From: an uncultured Bacteroidota bacterium
Lineage (GTDB): Bacteria; Bacteroidota; Bacteroidia; JABEUT01
DNA: 64,000 nucleotides
Reading direction: 5' to 3'
Assembly (NCBI GenBank): GCA_903916255.1
Contig: CAIWVW010000116.1
Location: 1-64,000, forward strand
Notes under the pieces: generated by a model
Database searches by the model: none
What the model saw: the letters and a program-made list of their open reading frames with translations, nothing else
What the model was told of the DNA's origin: nothing
In this document: positions 1 through 8,146 of the stretch, piece after piece
How the letters are laid out: each line of letters begins with the position of its first letter
How positions within the stretch are numbered: position 1 is the stretch's first letter
Translations under genes and position numbers: made by a program

Positions 1-1
1 G

Positions 2-154
2 ATGGAAAGCAGCGGTGAAGCGGGGAAAGTGAATATATCAGGAAGTACTTATGAACTGGTGAAAAATGATTTTAATTGTATTCATAGGGGAAAAATACCC
101 GCCAAAAACAAAGGCGAGATAGATATGTATTTTGTGGAAGGAAAAAGTGCCTAA
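2..154 (+). CDS. Class III nucleotide cyclase, C-terminal end only (partial)
   Basis: These are the last 50 codons of a gene that enters the window from the left. The readable tail contains GEAGKVNISGSTYELVK and then GKIPAKNKGEIDMYFVE, which is the pattern at the end of class III adenylate/guanylate cyclase catalytic domains (GxxVNVSxxTxxL, then the G-K-I-x-A-K-G-K-G-x-M-x-Y strand). Such domains make cAMP or cGMP from the nucleoside triphosphate. The metal-binding aspartates and any sensor region lie outside the window, so activity and substrate cannot be judged. The gene stops 11 bp before the next start and may be cotranscribed with it. Confidence 0.75.
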   Translation: MESSGEAGKVNISGSTYELVKNDFNCIHRGKIPAKNKGEIDMYFVEGKSA

Positions 155-165
155 TAACATAGCCT

Positions 166-903
166 ATGAAGGGTTTCTTTTTTTTTATGTTTGTATTCCT
201 GTTGGATTTTATTTGTAAAGCCCAGCAAAGCCCCTACTATCAGCCTATACCCGATTCATTGAATGTGTATGGGTTTACTGACAAATCGGAGGCCAAAAAT
301 GTGCTGAACGATACACTGAAAGAGGGTAAATGGATTGAAAAGATAGATGACTTTGGCAATGTAACAAAAGCAAAAAAAGCTACTTATTACAGGCTAACAA
401 TATATAAACATGGGTTGCCATTTGGTATATCTCATTACTATTTTACGAAGAATGATAAACTGGCTGTGGAGATGCCCTATAAAAATGGCAAGAAGGACGG
501 AATAGGCCGTTTGTATTATGAAAGCGGGAAGTTGCTGAAGAAAATATATTTTAAAAATGGCCAGGTTTATGGAACCGACAGTTTGTTTTATGAGAGTGGT
601 AAATTGGAAATAGCCATTCCGTATGTGGATGGTAAAAAGAATGGAATAGGCAGTTTGTATTATAAAAGCGGTAAACTTGAAACAGAAACTCCTTATACCA
701 ACAATCTTAAGGAAGGTGTGGTAAAAGTGTATTTTGAAAATGGCAATCTCAGTTCAGAGATTCCTTGCAGCGATGATAAACGAAACGGTGTGGAAAAGGA
801 TTATTACGAGGACGGTAAATTGAAAAAGGAAACTACTTATAAGGATGATAGTTTAGTTGGCAGGCCCAAAAACTATGATGAAAGCGGCATTGAATTGAAG
901 TAG
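166..903 (+). CDS. Secreted MORN-variant repeat protein (YwqK-like)
   Basis: A 245-aa protein with an N-terminal signal peptide (MKGFFFF, a hydrophobic run, cleavage likely after FICKA) and a body of six to seven repeats of about 23 residues, each with a core like YxxGKKxGxGxxYYxSGKLxxE. These are MORN_2-type repeats, as in proteins annotated 'toxin-antitoxin system YwqK family antitoxin'. No toxin is next to it, so the antitoxin label is not supported here. The repeats probably form an elongated beta structure outside the inner membrane. It starts 11 bp after the cyclase and is convergent with the next gene. Function unknown. Confidence 0.7.
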   Translation: MKGFFFFMFVFLLDFICKAQQSPYYQPIPDSLNVYGFTDKSEAKNVLNDTLKEGKWIEKIDDFGNVTKAKKATYYRLTIYKHGLPFGISHYYFTKNDKLAVEMPYKNGKKDGIGRLYYESGKLLKKIYFKNGQVYGTDSLFYESGKLEIAIPYVDGKKNGIGSLYYKSGKLETETPYTNNLKEGVVKVYFENGNLSSEIPCSDDKRNGVEKDYYEDGKLKKETTYKDDSLVGRPKNYDESGIELK

Positions 904-905
904 TG

Positions 906-1538
906 TTAGTCGTACTCCTGCTTTATTTTAAACTTGAACGATAACCCCAGGCCTGCATAGTAGCTGTTTCCATACCCAATTCTTGCATCAAGGCCAAGCC
1001 AATTATTTAAATAATAGGTGGCTCCTGCATATACATGATATGCAATATTAATAGTATTAACATTGGCTGCGCCAAAAGCAGGAATATCACCTGCTTGGCT
1101 GAAGTTTGTAAAATTATAGCCAATCATTCCACCTATATAAGGTGCAAAATGGGTGTTGCAGGTAAAATAGTATTTGGTTGAAACCCCTATTGTAAATATA
1201 GTTATATCGTAAGAATACGTATGCGATACAGATGCCGTATCAAGCCATTTGAAGGTTCCTGTTGTTCCTGTGGCATCCGAAAGATAGAGGGATACTAAGC
1301 CTTTTTTAGAATAGTTATATCCTATTTCAAGGTAAATTGGATTAAAACTCTCGCTGGCAGAGCCGGAGCCCTGCGACTCGTAATAGGTTTGATTTAAATT
1401 AGGTAAACCGTAACCGGCATTTATAGTAAAATTAAGCGGCGGAAGCGGTGGGGGCTTTTCCGTTTGGGCTTTCATGTTTTGTATACATCCCAGAAACAGT
1501 GCGCAGAAAAATAGAAGCCATTTGTTTTTTTCTTTCAT
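906..1538 (-). CDS. Outer membrane beta-barrel protein
   Basis: A protein of about 210 residues starting at the ATG at 1538. That start gives a clean signal peptide (MKEKNKWLLFFCALFLG...MKAQT), while the upstream extension to 1580 would put 14 polar residues in front of it. After a proline-rich linker (EKPPPLPPLN) come alternating aromatic/glycine strands (YGLPNLNQTYYESQGSGS, YLEIGYNYSKKG, YKYYFTC-like) and a terminal strand YAGLGLSFKFKIK, as in small PorT/OmpW-like barrels of Bacteroidota. It is probably an 8-stranded outer membrane protein of unknown role. It ends 2 bp from the end of the convergent YwqK-like gene. Confidence 0.6.
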   Translation of the reverse strand: MKEKNKWLLFFCALFLGCIQNMKAQTEKPPPLPPLNFTINAGYGLPNLNQTYYESQGSGSASESFNPIYLEIGYNYSKKGLVSLYLSDATGTTGTFKWLDTASVSHTYSYDITIFTIGVSTKYYFTCNTHFAPYIGGMIGYNFTNFSQAGDIPAFGAANVNTINIAYHVYAGATYYLNNWLGLDARIGYGNSYYAGLGLSFKFKIKQEYD

Positions 1539-1697
1539 TTTCGGGACGTGGTTGCCTGTTATGTTCTGATATGCAAACATAGAGATAAAATAGGAATGGC
1601 TCAGGGCAATTTTAGCAGGGTTCGTTCAGGGGCTCCTGCCGGATTGGAAAACTAAAATGAATGTCAAATCATTAATTAGTTATTTTCGGGGCTTGAA

Positions 1698-2381
1698 ATG
1701 AAACATAAACAGAAGAGAGTTGGTTTATTGGCAGGGTTGGTAATAGCTGCCCTTTTGATGTCCTGTAATTCGGGACATAAAGTTGTTTCTTCGTTCGGGA
1801 AAAGGAAATATACCAAAGGGTTTTATTTCAATTCTTCATCAACTCCTAAAGTTGCCGGAACCCCAACCAATGCAGTACCTCAACAAAGCCTGGATAAAGT
1901 TGCAAAGAACCCCTCAGTGGCTAATATGGCTGTAAGCGGACAGTTTGGCGAGACTGCAATTAAAGAAACGAACAATAATTCTCCGGAAAAAATGGCGGAA
2001 AAAAAAGTACCAGCCAAAACAATTCCTTCCGGTGGAATATTGCCAAGGTTGCTTGCCGTAAAGGATATATTTAGAAATAATTCGCCTCTTTCAAGGATGC
2101 CTGCCGATACCGGGCAGGGTGATGAAAAGCCAACCGATTACAGGAAATATAACCGTGAAGCAATTGGAGGATTTATATTGGGAATTGCCTGTCTTGCACT
2201 TTTATTTACCGGTTTTGGATTGTTGCTTTCCATTCCGGGGTTTTTATTAAGCCTTTGGGGCTTAGACAGCCAAAAATATCATACTCTTGCGTTAATTGGT
2301 ACAATATTTAATTTAATAGGTTTAGTTGCGCTAATCGTATTCCTGCTGGTGGAATTAATAGTAATAGTTAACGGGGGATAA
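1698..2381 (+). CDS. Lipoprotein with C-terminal DUF4190-like membrane domain
   Basis: A 227-aa protein. Residues about 10-24 carry a lipobox (ALLMSCNSG), so a lipid anchor on the cysteine is expected. The middle is low-complexity and polar. The end (about 155-225) has two hydrophobic segments, IGGFILGIACLALLFTGFG with LLLSIPGFLLSLWGLD, and LIGTIFNLIGLVALIVFLLV, in the layout of DUF4190 (A-I-x-G-x-x-L-G-I, GLxxSIxGL). This arrangement recurs in Bacteroidota proteins of unknown function. Convergent with nadE, with 7 bp between the ends. Confidence 0.6.
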   Translation: MKHKQKRVGLLAGLVIAALLMSCNSGHKVVSSFGKRKYTKGFYFNSSSTPKVAGTPTNAVPQQSLDKVAKNPSVANMAVSGQFGETAIKETNNNSPEKMAEKKVPAKTIPSGGILPRLLAVKDIFRNNSPLSRMPADTGQGDEKPTDYRKYNREAIGGFILGIACLALLFTGFGLLLSIPGFLLSLWGLDSQKYHTLALIGTIFNLIGLVALIVFLLVELIVIVNGG

Positions 2382-2388
2382 GTTTTTA

Positions 2389-4116
2389 TTAAAACTTGGC
2401 CACGATAGGCATCCTGCGGCCCACTCCAAATGATTTGGGCGATATGCGCAATATAGGCGCAAACTGGTGACGTTTAAACTCAGCTTTGTTAACTAACCCC
2501 ACTACCTTTTGCACCAGTTCTTTAGTGGCTCCTTTTGCCTTTATTTCTCCGACAGATTTATGCTGCTCGATATATTGAACCAGTATACTATCCAGAATTG
2601 CATATTCCGGCAGACTGTCTGAATCTTTTTGGTTGTGTTTTAATTCAGCTGTAGGCGGTTTTTCCAATATGTTTTCAGGAATCAGGCCGGGGGCAACTTC
2701 GTTTATATATTCGGCTATTCGGAAGACTTGTGTTTTATATAAATCTCCAATAACAGATAATGCACCGCCCATGTCTCCATAAAGGGTTCCATATCCTGTT
2801 GCCAGTTCACTTTTATTGGAAGTGTTAAGCATCAAAGCCCCGGTTTTATTGGCAACAGCCATAATCAGCAATCCCCGCATACGGGCCTGTATGTTTTCTT
2901 CGGTAACATCGGGTTTCAGACCTTTAAATGATTCCGATAAAGATTCATTGACTGATTTTACTCCCGGTTCTATCGAAATAATCTGATACGGGCTGCCGGT
3001 ATTTTTCAGGAGTTGCATGGCATCTTTCATGGTTTCATCGGAAGAAAATTTGGATGGCAGCACTACGCTCATCACATTTTCCTTTCCAAGCGCTTTTATG
3101 GCTAATACCAATACCAAAGCAGAATCTATGCCGCCGCTTAACCCGATAACCGCTTTTTTTATAGTGCTTTTATAAAAGAAATCTCGGATGCCCATTACTA
3201 GGGCATTATACACGGAATCTGTAATTCGCTTTTCGTTCAAGTCGTTAGAGCAATACCAAACAGATGCAGAACGAGTTCCAGGTTCTATAAGATTGTTTCG
3301 CTTTGCTCGCAATGAAGTATTATCGCTCTGTAATATGAGCATCTTCTTTTTCTTCAATTCAAAAACCTGAATATCCTCTTTAAAAGAAGCTAATTCGGCA
3401 ATTACTTCTCCTTTTTTATTTACCGCAAAAGAGTCTCCGTCAAAAGTTAAATCGGTATTGGTGCCCACGTTGTTAACATAAAGTAACGGGGTTTTATATT
3501 CGCCTGCCGTATCACAGGCAACTTTTCTGCGGTCTTCCCAATGCGTATATGAAAACGGTGATGCCGAAATATTAATAATGCAATCCGCTTTACCTGCTTT
3601 CATTTCTTTTAATGGGAATCGGGTGTGATTATAACGCCCATCGGCCGAAGGATTTTGATTCCAGATGTCTTCACATATCGTAATAGCCAGTTTCGTTCCC
3701 TTATAGGAAATAATCTTGTTCTCTTTAGCCGGTTCAAAGTAGCGGTACTCATCAAATACATCATAAAATGGCAGCAGCGTTTTATGAATAGTGGCTTTCA
3801 CCTTTCCATCTGCAAGAAAGAATGCAGTATTAAAAATAGCTTTCCCTTTTTTAGCCGGATTAATGGACGGTCCGCCTACAATAGCCGCAATTCCATTACA
3901 TTCCTTTGCTATAGCCTTTGCCGCATCTTCGCATTTTTGTATAAATCCATTCTGAAGCACTAAATCTTTAGGCGGATAGCCGCAAATAGCCAATTCTGCA
4001 AACACAGCTATGTCAGCACCCATTGCCTTGGCTTGTTTTATACCATTTTTTATTTTGGCAACATTTCCTTCGATATTGCCAACGTGGTAGTTTAGTTGTA
4101 CAAGCGCTATTTTCAT
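2389..4116 (-). CDS. nadE: Glutamine-dependent NAD+ synthetase
   Basis: A 575-aa enzyme that amidates nicotinic acid adenine dinucleotide to NAD+ using ammonia released from glutamine. Residues 1-250 are a nitrilase-type glutaminase with the E41 (FAELAICGYPP), K112 (HKTLLPFYDVF) and C148 (TICEDIWN) triad. The C-terminal half is the synthetase, with the SGGIDSAL P-loop and NKSELATGYGTLYGD. The ATG at 4116 is preferred to a TTG at 4134 because MKIALVQLNYHVGN is the usual family start. It leaves 1 bp to the upstream barrel gene's stop, so the two are probably cotranscribed. Residues about 268-297 (LRAKRNNLIEPGTR... to ...LNEKR) form a linker that does not look native and contains a repeat-derived segment. 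Confidence 0.95.
   Translation of the reverse strand: MKIALVQLNYHVGNIEGNVAKIKNGIKQAKAMGADIAVFAELAICGYPPKDLVLQNGFIQKCEDAAKAIAKECNGIAAIVGGPSINPAKKGKAIFNTAFFLADGKVKATIHKTLLPFYDVFDEYRYFEPAKENKIISYKGTKLAITICEDIWNQNPSADGRYNHTRFPLKEMKAGKADCIINISASPFSYTHWEDRRKVACDTAGEYKTPLLYVNNVGTNTDLTFDGDSFAVNKKGEVIAELASFKEDIQVFELKKKKMLILQSDNTSLRAKRNNLIEPGTRSASVWYCSNDLNEKRITDSVYNALVMGIRDFFYKSTIKKAVIGLSGGIDSALVLVLAIKALGKENVMSVVLPSKFSSDETMKDAMQLLKNTGSPYQIISIEPGVKSVNESLSESFKGLKPDVTEENIQARMRGLLIMAVANKTGALMLNTSNKSELATGYGTLYGDMGGALSVIGDLYKTQVFRIAEYINEVAPGLIPENILEKPPTAELKHNQKDSDSLPEYAILDSILVQYIEQHKSVGEIKAKGATKELVQKVVGLVNKAEFKRHQFAPILRISPKSFGVGRRMPIVAKF
3288..3315 (-). repeat. MITE-end-like segment read in frame inside nadE
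   Basis: On the minus strand this reads TCATTGCGAGCAAAGCGAAA then CAATCTTA. The arm of the intergenic repeat at 43425-43534 has the same skeleton (TCAYTGCGA, then GCGAARCA, then TCTTA). It is in frame and encodes LRAKRNNL in the linker between the two NadE domains. The resemblance was read by eye. The rest of the insert (to about 3228) has no match in the window. Confidence 0.5.
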
Positions 4117-4117
4117 C

Positions 4118-4861
4118 CTAAAAAAGAACCCCAAGCATTAGTTCAATTCCTTTTACTTTAAGTGAGTTGTCGCTGGTATTGTTCAGGTTTGTAAAGCAGT
4201 TATTGTAATTAATGGAGGCCTGCAAGGCAGTGCTTCCTGCAAGGGTATATTCCACGCCAAGGCCCATCACCAGCGAAACGCGGAACAGGTCGGTTTGCCC
4301 GGCTATGTCGGCATTATTTATGGTATATGAATCTAAAAAGGCAGGCAATGCATTTGTATTCTTCGTTACAGAATAATCGTCGGTTGCTTTCAGCCTGAAA
4401 CCAAAATCGAGCCCCACAACACCATAGTAACGTAACCTATGAAAGGGTGATGTTTTCAGTTTTAACTCGAATGGAATTTGAAGATATTGCACTGTTTCAT
4501 TGTGCTGTGTGATAGAATCTAAGTAATAGCCCTGTAATGGTGTATTGTTGATATATTTTGCGCCGATATCCGTAATTTCAAAACCGGTTAGTATGGCATA
4601 ATTGCGGGTGAAATAGAACTCCAGGTTTGCGCCATAACCATAGCCAAAAGAAGCTCCGTTTGAGGTGTTATTCGAACTGTTTGGAACTGTCCAATAGATT
4701 CCGGGTGTAAAATTTAATCCGAAGTGGAAATACCGTGCACCATAAACATCGGGCATATTCACCGGCAAGGTTACAGGAGGTGGTGGCGGAGGAGGAGCAA
4801 TATCCTGCGCAGATGCTGAAAGTGTAAATAGACTAAATACTGTTAAAAGGAATATTTTCAT
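4118..4861 (-). CDS. PorT-like outer membrane beta-barrel protein
   Basis: A 247-aa protein with signal peptide MKIFLLTVFSLFTLSASAQD followed by a proline run (APPPPPPPVTLP) and then beta strands with alternating hydrophobic and aromatic residues, such as YFHFGLNFTPGIYW, GYGYGANLEFYFTRNYA, YLQIPFELKLKT, RYYGVVGLDFGFRLKA and a final VKGIELMLGVLF ending in phenylalanine. This matches the PorT/outer membrane beta-barrel family. It lies directly upstream of nadE on the same strand with essentially no spacer. No specific role can be given. The proline-rich linker resembles that of the barrel at 906-1538. Confidence 0.65.
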   Translation of the reverse strand: MKIFLLTVFSLFTLSASAQDIAPPPPPPPVTLPVNMPDVYGARYFHFGLNFTPGIYWTVPNSSNNTSNGASFGYGYGANLEFYFTRNYAILTGFEITDIGAKYINNTPLQGYYLDSITQHNETVQYLQIPFELKLKTSPFHRLRYYGVVGLDFGFRLKATDDYSVTKNTNALPAFLDSYTINNADIAGQTDLFRVSLVMGLGVEYTLAGSTALQASINYNNCFTNLNNTSDNSLKVKGIELMLGVLF

Positions 4862-4919
4862 TGTGAAGAATGTCTAATTTTGCGGTCCTGTTAGTAATAG
4901 GAAGGTGCAAATTTAGCAA

Positions 4920-5321
4920 ATGGTTTATTCAATAGAGAAAATACGGCTTCTTACCCTTGCCTTGAAAGGGGATAAAAAGATATTTATACAGCTTCGGGCG
5001 GAAGCTCCTGCGTATGCTGCCTTGGGCTCCGCATTGGTGGGCAGCCCCGAGGCTATGGGCTGGCTATTGAAGAATGACAAAACGCTTGCCCTTTTTGTGG
5101 ACGCAGTGCATGGAAATAAAAGCGCCGTTCAAATACTGATGCAGGAAAAGCAATATGAACTGGCGGCAGTTTCAAATATGCTGAATGAAGACGGGAAAGC
5201 CGAATTATGGCTGGAACACCACGGACTAAAAGACTATCTGTATTTTGCCGCCGCCATACAAATTGCCATGGATATGGAAGAAAGGCTCAATTTAAGCGGA
5301 TATTTTACGCTTTACGGATAA
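4920..5321 (+). CDS. Conserved-looking hypothetical helical protein
   Basis: A 133-aa soluble, mostly helical protein (LRAEAPAYAALGSAL, AMGWLLKNDKTLALFVDAV, KDYLYFAAAIQIAMDMEERL) without signal peptide, membrane segment or recognisable catalytic motif. Base composition and codon use match the neighbours, and it fills the gap between two unquestioned genes, so it is likely real. It is divergent from the barrel gene with 58 bp between starts and convergent with the permease gene, with stops 2 bp apart. No function is recognised. Confidence 0.55.
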   Translation: MVYSIEKIRLLTLALKGDKKIFIQLRAEAPAYAALGSALVGSPEAMGWLLKNDKTLALFVDAVHGNKSAVQILMQEKQYELAAVSNMLNEDGKAELWLEHHGLKDYLYFAAAIQIAMDMEERLNLSGYFTLYG

Positions 5322-5323
5322 AA

Positions 5324-6547
5324 TTAAGCGGCAATTTTCTTTGCCGTAAATACCTTTACTGGATACCACGATGCCAGCAGGCCAATAACCAATACCCATG
5401 CTATGGTTATCAGGTAATCGTTCAGCTGAAAGGAAACAGGGTAGGCGTCCACTACAAAGTTCCCGCTCATGGGCACTAATTTGAATTTAATTTGAGCAAG
5501 GCAAATAAGGGTGCCAAGCACTAAGCCTAAAGCGGTTCCGACAAGGGTAATCAAAATGCCTTCATACATGAATATGTTTTGTACCGTTTTAATTTCCGCG
5601 CCCATATTTCGGAGAATAGCAATGTCCTTTTGCTTGTCTATAATGAGCATGGAAAGTGAACCCACAATATTGAACGTAGCGATAAGGAGTATAAAAGCAA
5701 GTATGATAAAAGTTCCCAGTTTTTCTGATTTCAGAGTTTTAAATAGTAGTTCATTCTGTTCCAGTCGGTCTTTCACCAAATAGCCTGAACCTAATAGTGC
5801 TTTCATTTGTTCCTTCACCTTTGAACTCAAGTTTGTATTATCCAATCCTATTTCAATGGAAGAAACAGAATTATCTGTGTAGTCAAACAATTTACGGGCA
5901 AACTCAACTGATGTTATAACATACCTGCCATCAAAATCATCATTAATGGAGAAAATGCCTGAACGATACAAATACTTTTGGGTGATAGCATCTTCCGGGT
6001 TTACAGAGCTATTGTCAATGCCCCTTTTCGGTGCATAACAAGTGACAGACGTATAGTTCTGCTCGGAAGAATTGATACCAAGCTGTTCGGCAACGCCGCG
6101 CCCAAATTCACCCTGAAAAACATCGCCGTTTTTCAAGGAGTATTTCCCTTCCCTGATTAAGGTATCGAAGTGTGTCATAGGAGCAAAGTCAGCGCCTACA
6201 CCTTTAATATATGCCAGGCATTGTTTGTCCTGATATTTCAGGAGAGCCCTGTCTTGCATGGTTTCATCAAAGTATTTTACACCCGCAAGGTGTTTAATAC
6301 TATCGAATTTAGGCCCTGTCGGAAGAAAGGTTTTGCCTTTAACTGCCGTAATCTCAATATCCGCTCCGGCAGAATTATAAAGCGTTTTAACTAAATCGGA
6401 AATGCCGTTGAAAACCGACAAAATAATAATGAGCGCCATAGTGCCGATGGCAATACCACCCAAGGCTATACCTGAAATAATGTTGATGGCATTATGCGAT
6501 TTCTTAGAAATAAGGTAGCGTTTGGCTATGAAAAGCGAGAGGTTCAT
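5324..6547 (-). CDS. LolC/E-type ABC transporter permease (FtsX-like)
   Basis: About 407 aa from the ATG at 6547 (MNLSLFIAKRYLISKK). One membrane segment near residues 20-45 (INIISGIALGGIAIGTMALIIILSVFNG) is followed by a periplasmic domain of about 220 residues and three C-terminal membrane segments (FIILAFILLIATFNIVGSL, GILITLVGTALGLVLGTLI, LITIAWVLVIGLLASWYPV). This is the MacB_PCD plus FtsX arrangement of LolC/LolE, the inner-membrane part of the machine that releases lipoproteins. The ATPase (LolD) is not in the window. An MacB-type exporter subunit is the alternative. Confidence 0.8.
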   Translation of the reverse strand: MNLSLFIAKRYLISKKSHNAINIISGIALGGIAIGTMALIIILSVFNGISDLVKTLYNSAGADIEITAVKGKTFLPTGPKFDSIKHLAGVKYFDETMQDRALLKYQDKQCLAYIKGVGADFAPMTHFDTLIREGKYSLKNGDVFQGEFGRGVAEQLGINSSEQNYTSVTCYAPKRGIDNSSVNPEDAITQKYLYRSGIFSINDDFDGRYVITSVEFARKLFDYTDNSVSSIEIGLDNTNLSSKVKEQMKALLGSGYLVKDRLEQNELLFKTLKSEKLGTFIILAFILLIATFNIVGSLSMLIIDKQKDIAILRNMGAEIKTVQNIFMYEGILITLVGTALGLVLGTLICLAQIKFKLVPMSGNFVVDAYPVSFQLNDYLITIAWVLVIGLLASWYPVKVFTAKKIAA

Positions 6548-6565
6548 TAACTGCAAAAATACAAT

Positions 6566-6586
6566 AGTTATAAGTTATGAGTTATA
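6566..6586. repeat. Period-7 degenerate tandem array
   Basis: Three heptamers in a row, AGTTATA AGTTATG AGTTATA, just upstream of the permease start. One of many short-period arrays of unrelated units at gene borders in this window. Confidence 0.6.
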
Positions 6587-6588
6587 TT

Positions 6589-6618
6589 TTTCGTTATGCA
6601 AATGGTTGCATAACGAAA
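6589..6618. promoter_or_regulatory. Perfect 13-bp inverted repeat upstream of the integrase
   Basis: Arms TTTCGTTATGCAA (6589-6601) and TTGCATAACGAAA (6606-6618), separated by ATGG. Part of the arm recurs as a direct half-site TTATGCAAA a few bases downstream. It lies between the divergent permease (start 6547) and integrase (start 6804). There is no T-run on either side suggesting a terminator, so a protein-binding site (regulator operator or recombinase arm site) is more likely. Confidence 0.5.
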
Positions 6619-6704
6619 TTATGCAAACCTTTTCAGAACACCTATCAATCCAGTATTTTAGCCCATTTAACTGATACATTACTTCTTTTTCTTTTACCGC
6701 AGTA

Positions 6705-6731
6705 TTGCGACTTTTTTCACCTTTTTGCGAC
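6705..6731. repeat. Paired TTGCGAC direct repeats
   Basis: TTGCGAC occurs at 6705-6711 and again at 6725-6731, 20 bp apart (two helical turns), in the leader of the integrase. Such spacing fits binding sites for one protein, but the biological role is inference only. Confidence 0.35.
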
Positions 6732-6803
6732 CAATTATTGAGACTTCCAATACAGTAGGATATTGCGCAAAGTTACTTTTTAACCGTGAAAAAACTAAAG
6801 AAA

Positions 6804-7937
6804 ATGAAAAACACCTTAATATATAAACATAAAACAGTTTTAGGAACTGTATTTTTAAAGAGCCGTAAAAACGGACTGAACCCCGAAAGCCTTTATTTAG
6901 AAGTTTATCTAAAATCCACTCAAAAACGAAATTTGGAGTTTTTAGGACTTCATTTTACGGGTAATTCCATTTTAGATGGGAAAATTAAACAGGATGCTAT
7001 TGGTAAGTGCATAAACTATGTATTTGCAGAAAAGAAAGCCGCAGATATAACATTTACTGACTTTTGTAAGGAACAGGCAGCAAAAATTGACAATCCTAAA
7101 AGCCGCAGAACGCCTTTAAATACCTTAAAGAAACTGCACGATTATGCTAAAACAGAAACTGTTTTCTTTCATCAAGTAAATGAAGGCTTTTTGATAGGAT
7201 TTAGGGAATGGCTATTAAATAAAGCCCAAAGCGACTGTAGTAAACTCCCAATATCAAAAGGAACGGCAGACCTTTATTTATCTATTATTATGCGTTATGC
7301 GAACAGGGCGCAAAAGAAAGGGCTAATACCATTAACGGCGTTTTCAGTTAATGATATTCCGGCTATTGGTCAGGTCGTAAAAGTACCTATTACCTTAACA
7401 GAAGAAGAAATGATAAAACTGCAAAGCACTTCTTACCCCAAACAAGAAATATGCAAAGCTCTGATGTTTCAGTTTGCATGTGGCCAGCGTTGGGGAGATG
7501 TTAGGGATATGACCTGGGAGCAAATAATAATGGAAGAAGGGCAATATATGATAGTATTGCAACAGGAAAAAACAGATAAAGTATTGCCTTCTTTTATCAG
7601 TAAGGATTTAATGGATTGGGTTGGACAAGGAAAAGAAAGGGAGGGTAGAATATTTCAAAACCTGCCTATAAGTGCAAATTCTATACTTTCACATATGGAT
7701 TCTTGGTGCAAATTAGCTGGAATAAAGAAAAAGGTTGGCACCCATACTATGCGTAGAACATGCGCCACTATTTTGTATAAAAAGGGCGTTGAATTACTGA
7801 CAATAAGTCAAATACTTGGACACAGCAGCAGCGACATTACAAGAAGGTATATAGGTATTGATGAAAAGGACATAAAAAAGGGATTGGATAGGCTAAAAGA
7901 AGTAACAAAGCGATTTAATTTCAACAATGCAGCCTAG
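6804..7937 (+). CDS. Tyrosine-type site-specific recombinase (integrase)
   Basis: About 377 aa from the ATG at 6804; an in-frame GTG at 6786 is possible. The N-terminal 200 residues look like the arm-binding and SAM-like core-binding domains of Bacteroidota integrases (VFLKSRKNGLNPESLYLEVYL at the start). The catalytic domain has all expected residues: Arg229 (CGQRWGD), His314 and Arg317 (THTMRRT), His340 (LGHSS) and nucleophile Tyr349 (RRYIGI). It should cut and rejoin DNA at specific sites to move or invert a DNA segment. It stands at the left edge of the accessory stretch that runs to about 23.8 kb and has its own terminator. Which element it mobilises is not shown. Confidence 0.9.
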   Translation: MKNTLIYKHKTVLGTVFLKSRKNGLNPESLYLEVYLKSTQKRNLEFLGLHFTGNSILDGKIKQDAIGKCINYVFAEKKAADITFTDFCKEQAAKIDNPKSRRTPLNTLKKLHDYAKTETVFFHQVNEGFLIGFREWLLNKAQSDCSKLPISKGTADLYLSIIMRYANRAQKKGLIPLTAFSVNDIPAIGQVVKVPITLTEEEMIKLQSTSYPKQEICKALMFQFACGQRWGDVRDMTWEQIIMEEGQYMIVLQQEKTDKVLPSFISKDLMDWVGQGKEREGRIFQNLPISANSILSHMDSWCKLAGIKKKVGTHTMRRTCATILYKKGVELLTISQILGHSSSDITRRYIGIDEKDIKKGLDRLKEVTKRFNFNNAA

Positions 7938-7960
7938 GCTTTTCCACTTTTAAGATTAAG

Positions 7961-7995
7961 AAAAGAGCCTAATATTTAAAATCTTAGGCTCTTTT
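7961..7995 (+). terminator. Rho-independent terminator after the integrase
   Basis: Stem AAAAGAGCCTAA / TTAGGCTCTTTT with an 11-base A/T-rich loop, starting 23 bp after the integrase stop and followed by ATTTT. Confidence 0.75.
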
Positions 7996-8073
7996 ATTTT
8001 CATTGTATTAAGATTATATTGTATCCGATTTTGGAATTTCCATATATTATTAAAAAATAAAGATTAAATCTTA

Positions 8074-8101
8074 GTTTGTTAATTAACTATTTTTATATTT
8101 G
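8074..8101 (+). promoter_or_regulatory. Bacteroidota-type promoter of the LytTR gene
   Basis: A TATATTTG box at 8094-8101 matches the -7 consensus TAnnTTTG of Bacteroidota, with TTTG about 20 bp upstream as a -33 element. It lies 45 bp before the start of the response regulator. Confidence 0.55.
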
Positions 8102-8146
8102 TGATTCGTTATAGCCTATTTAGTATATAATAAAATCAACCATTTT

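Noticed and set aside
166-903. Antitoxin role of the YwqK-like protein
   Set aside because: It has a signal peptide and no toxin partner; the family name is historical.
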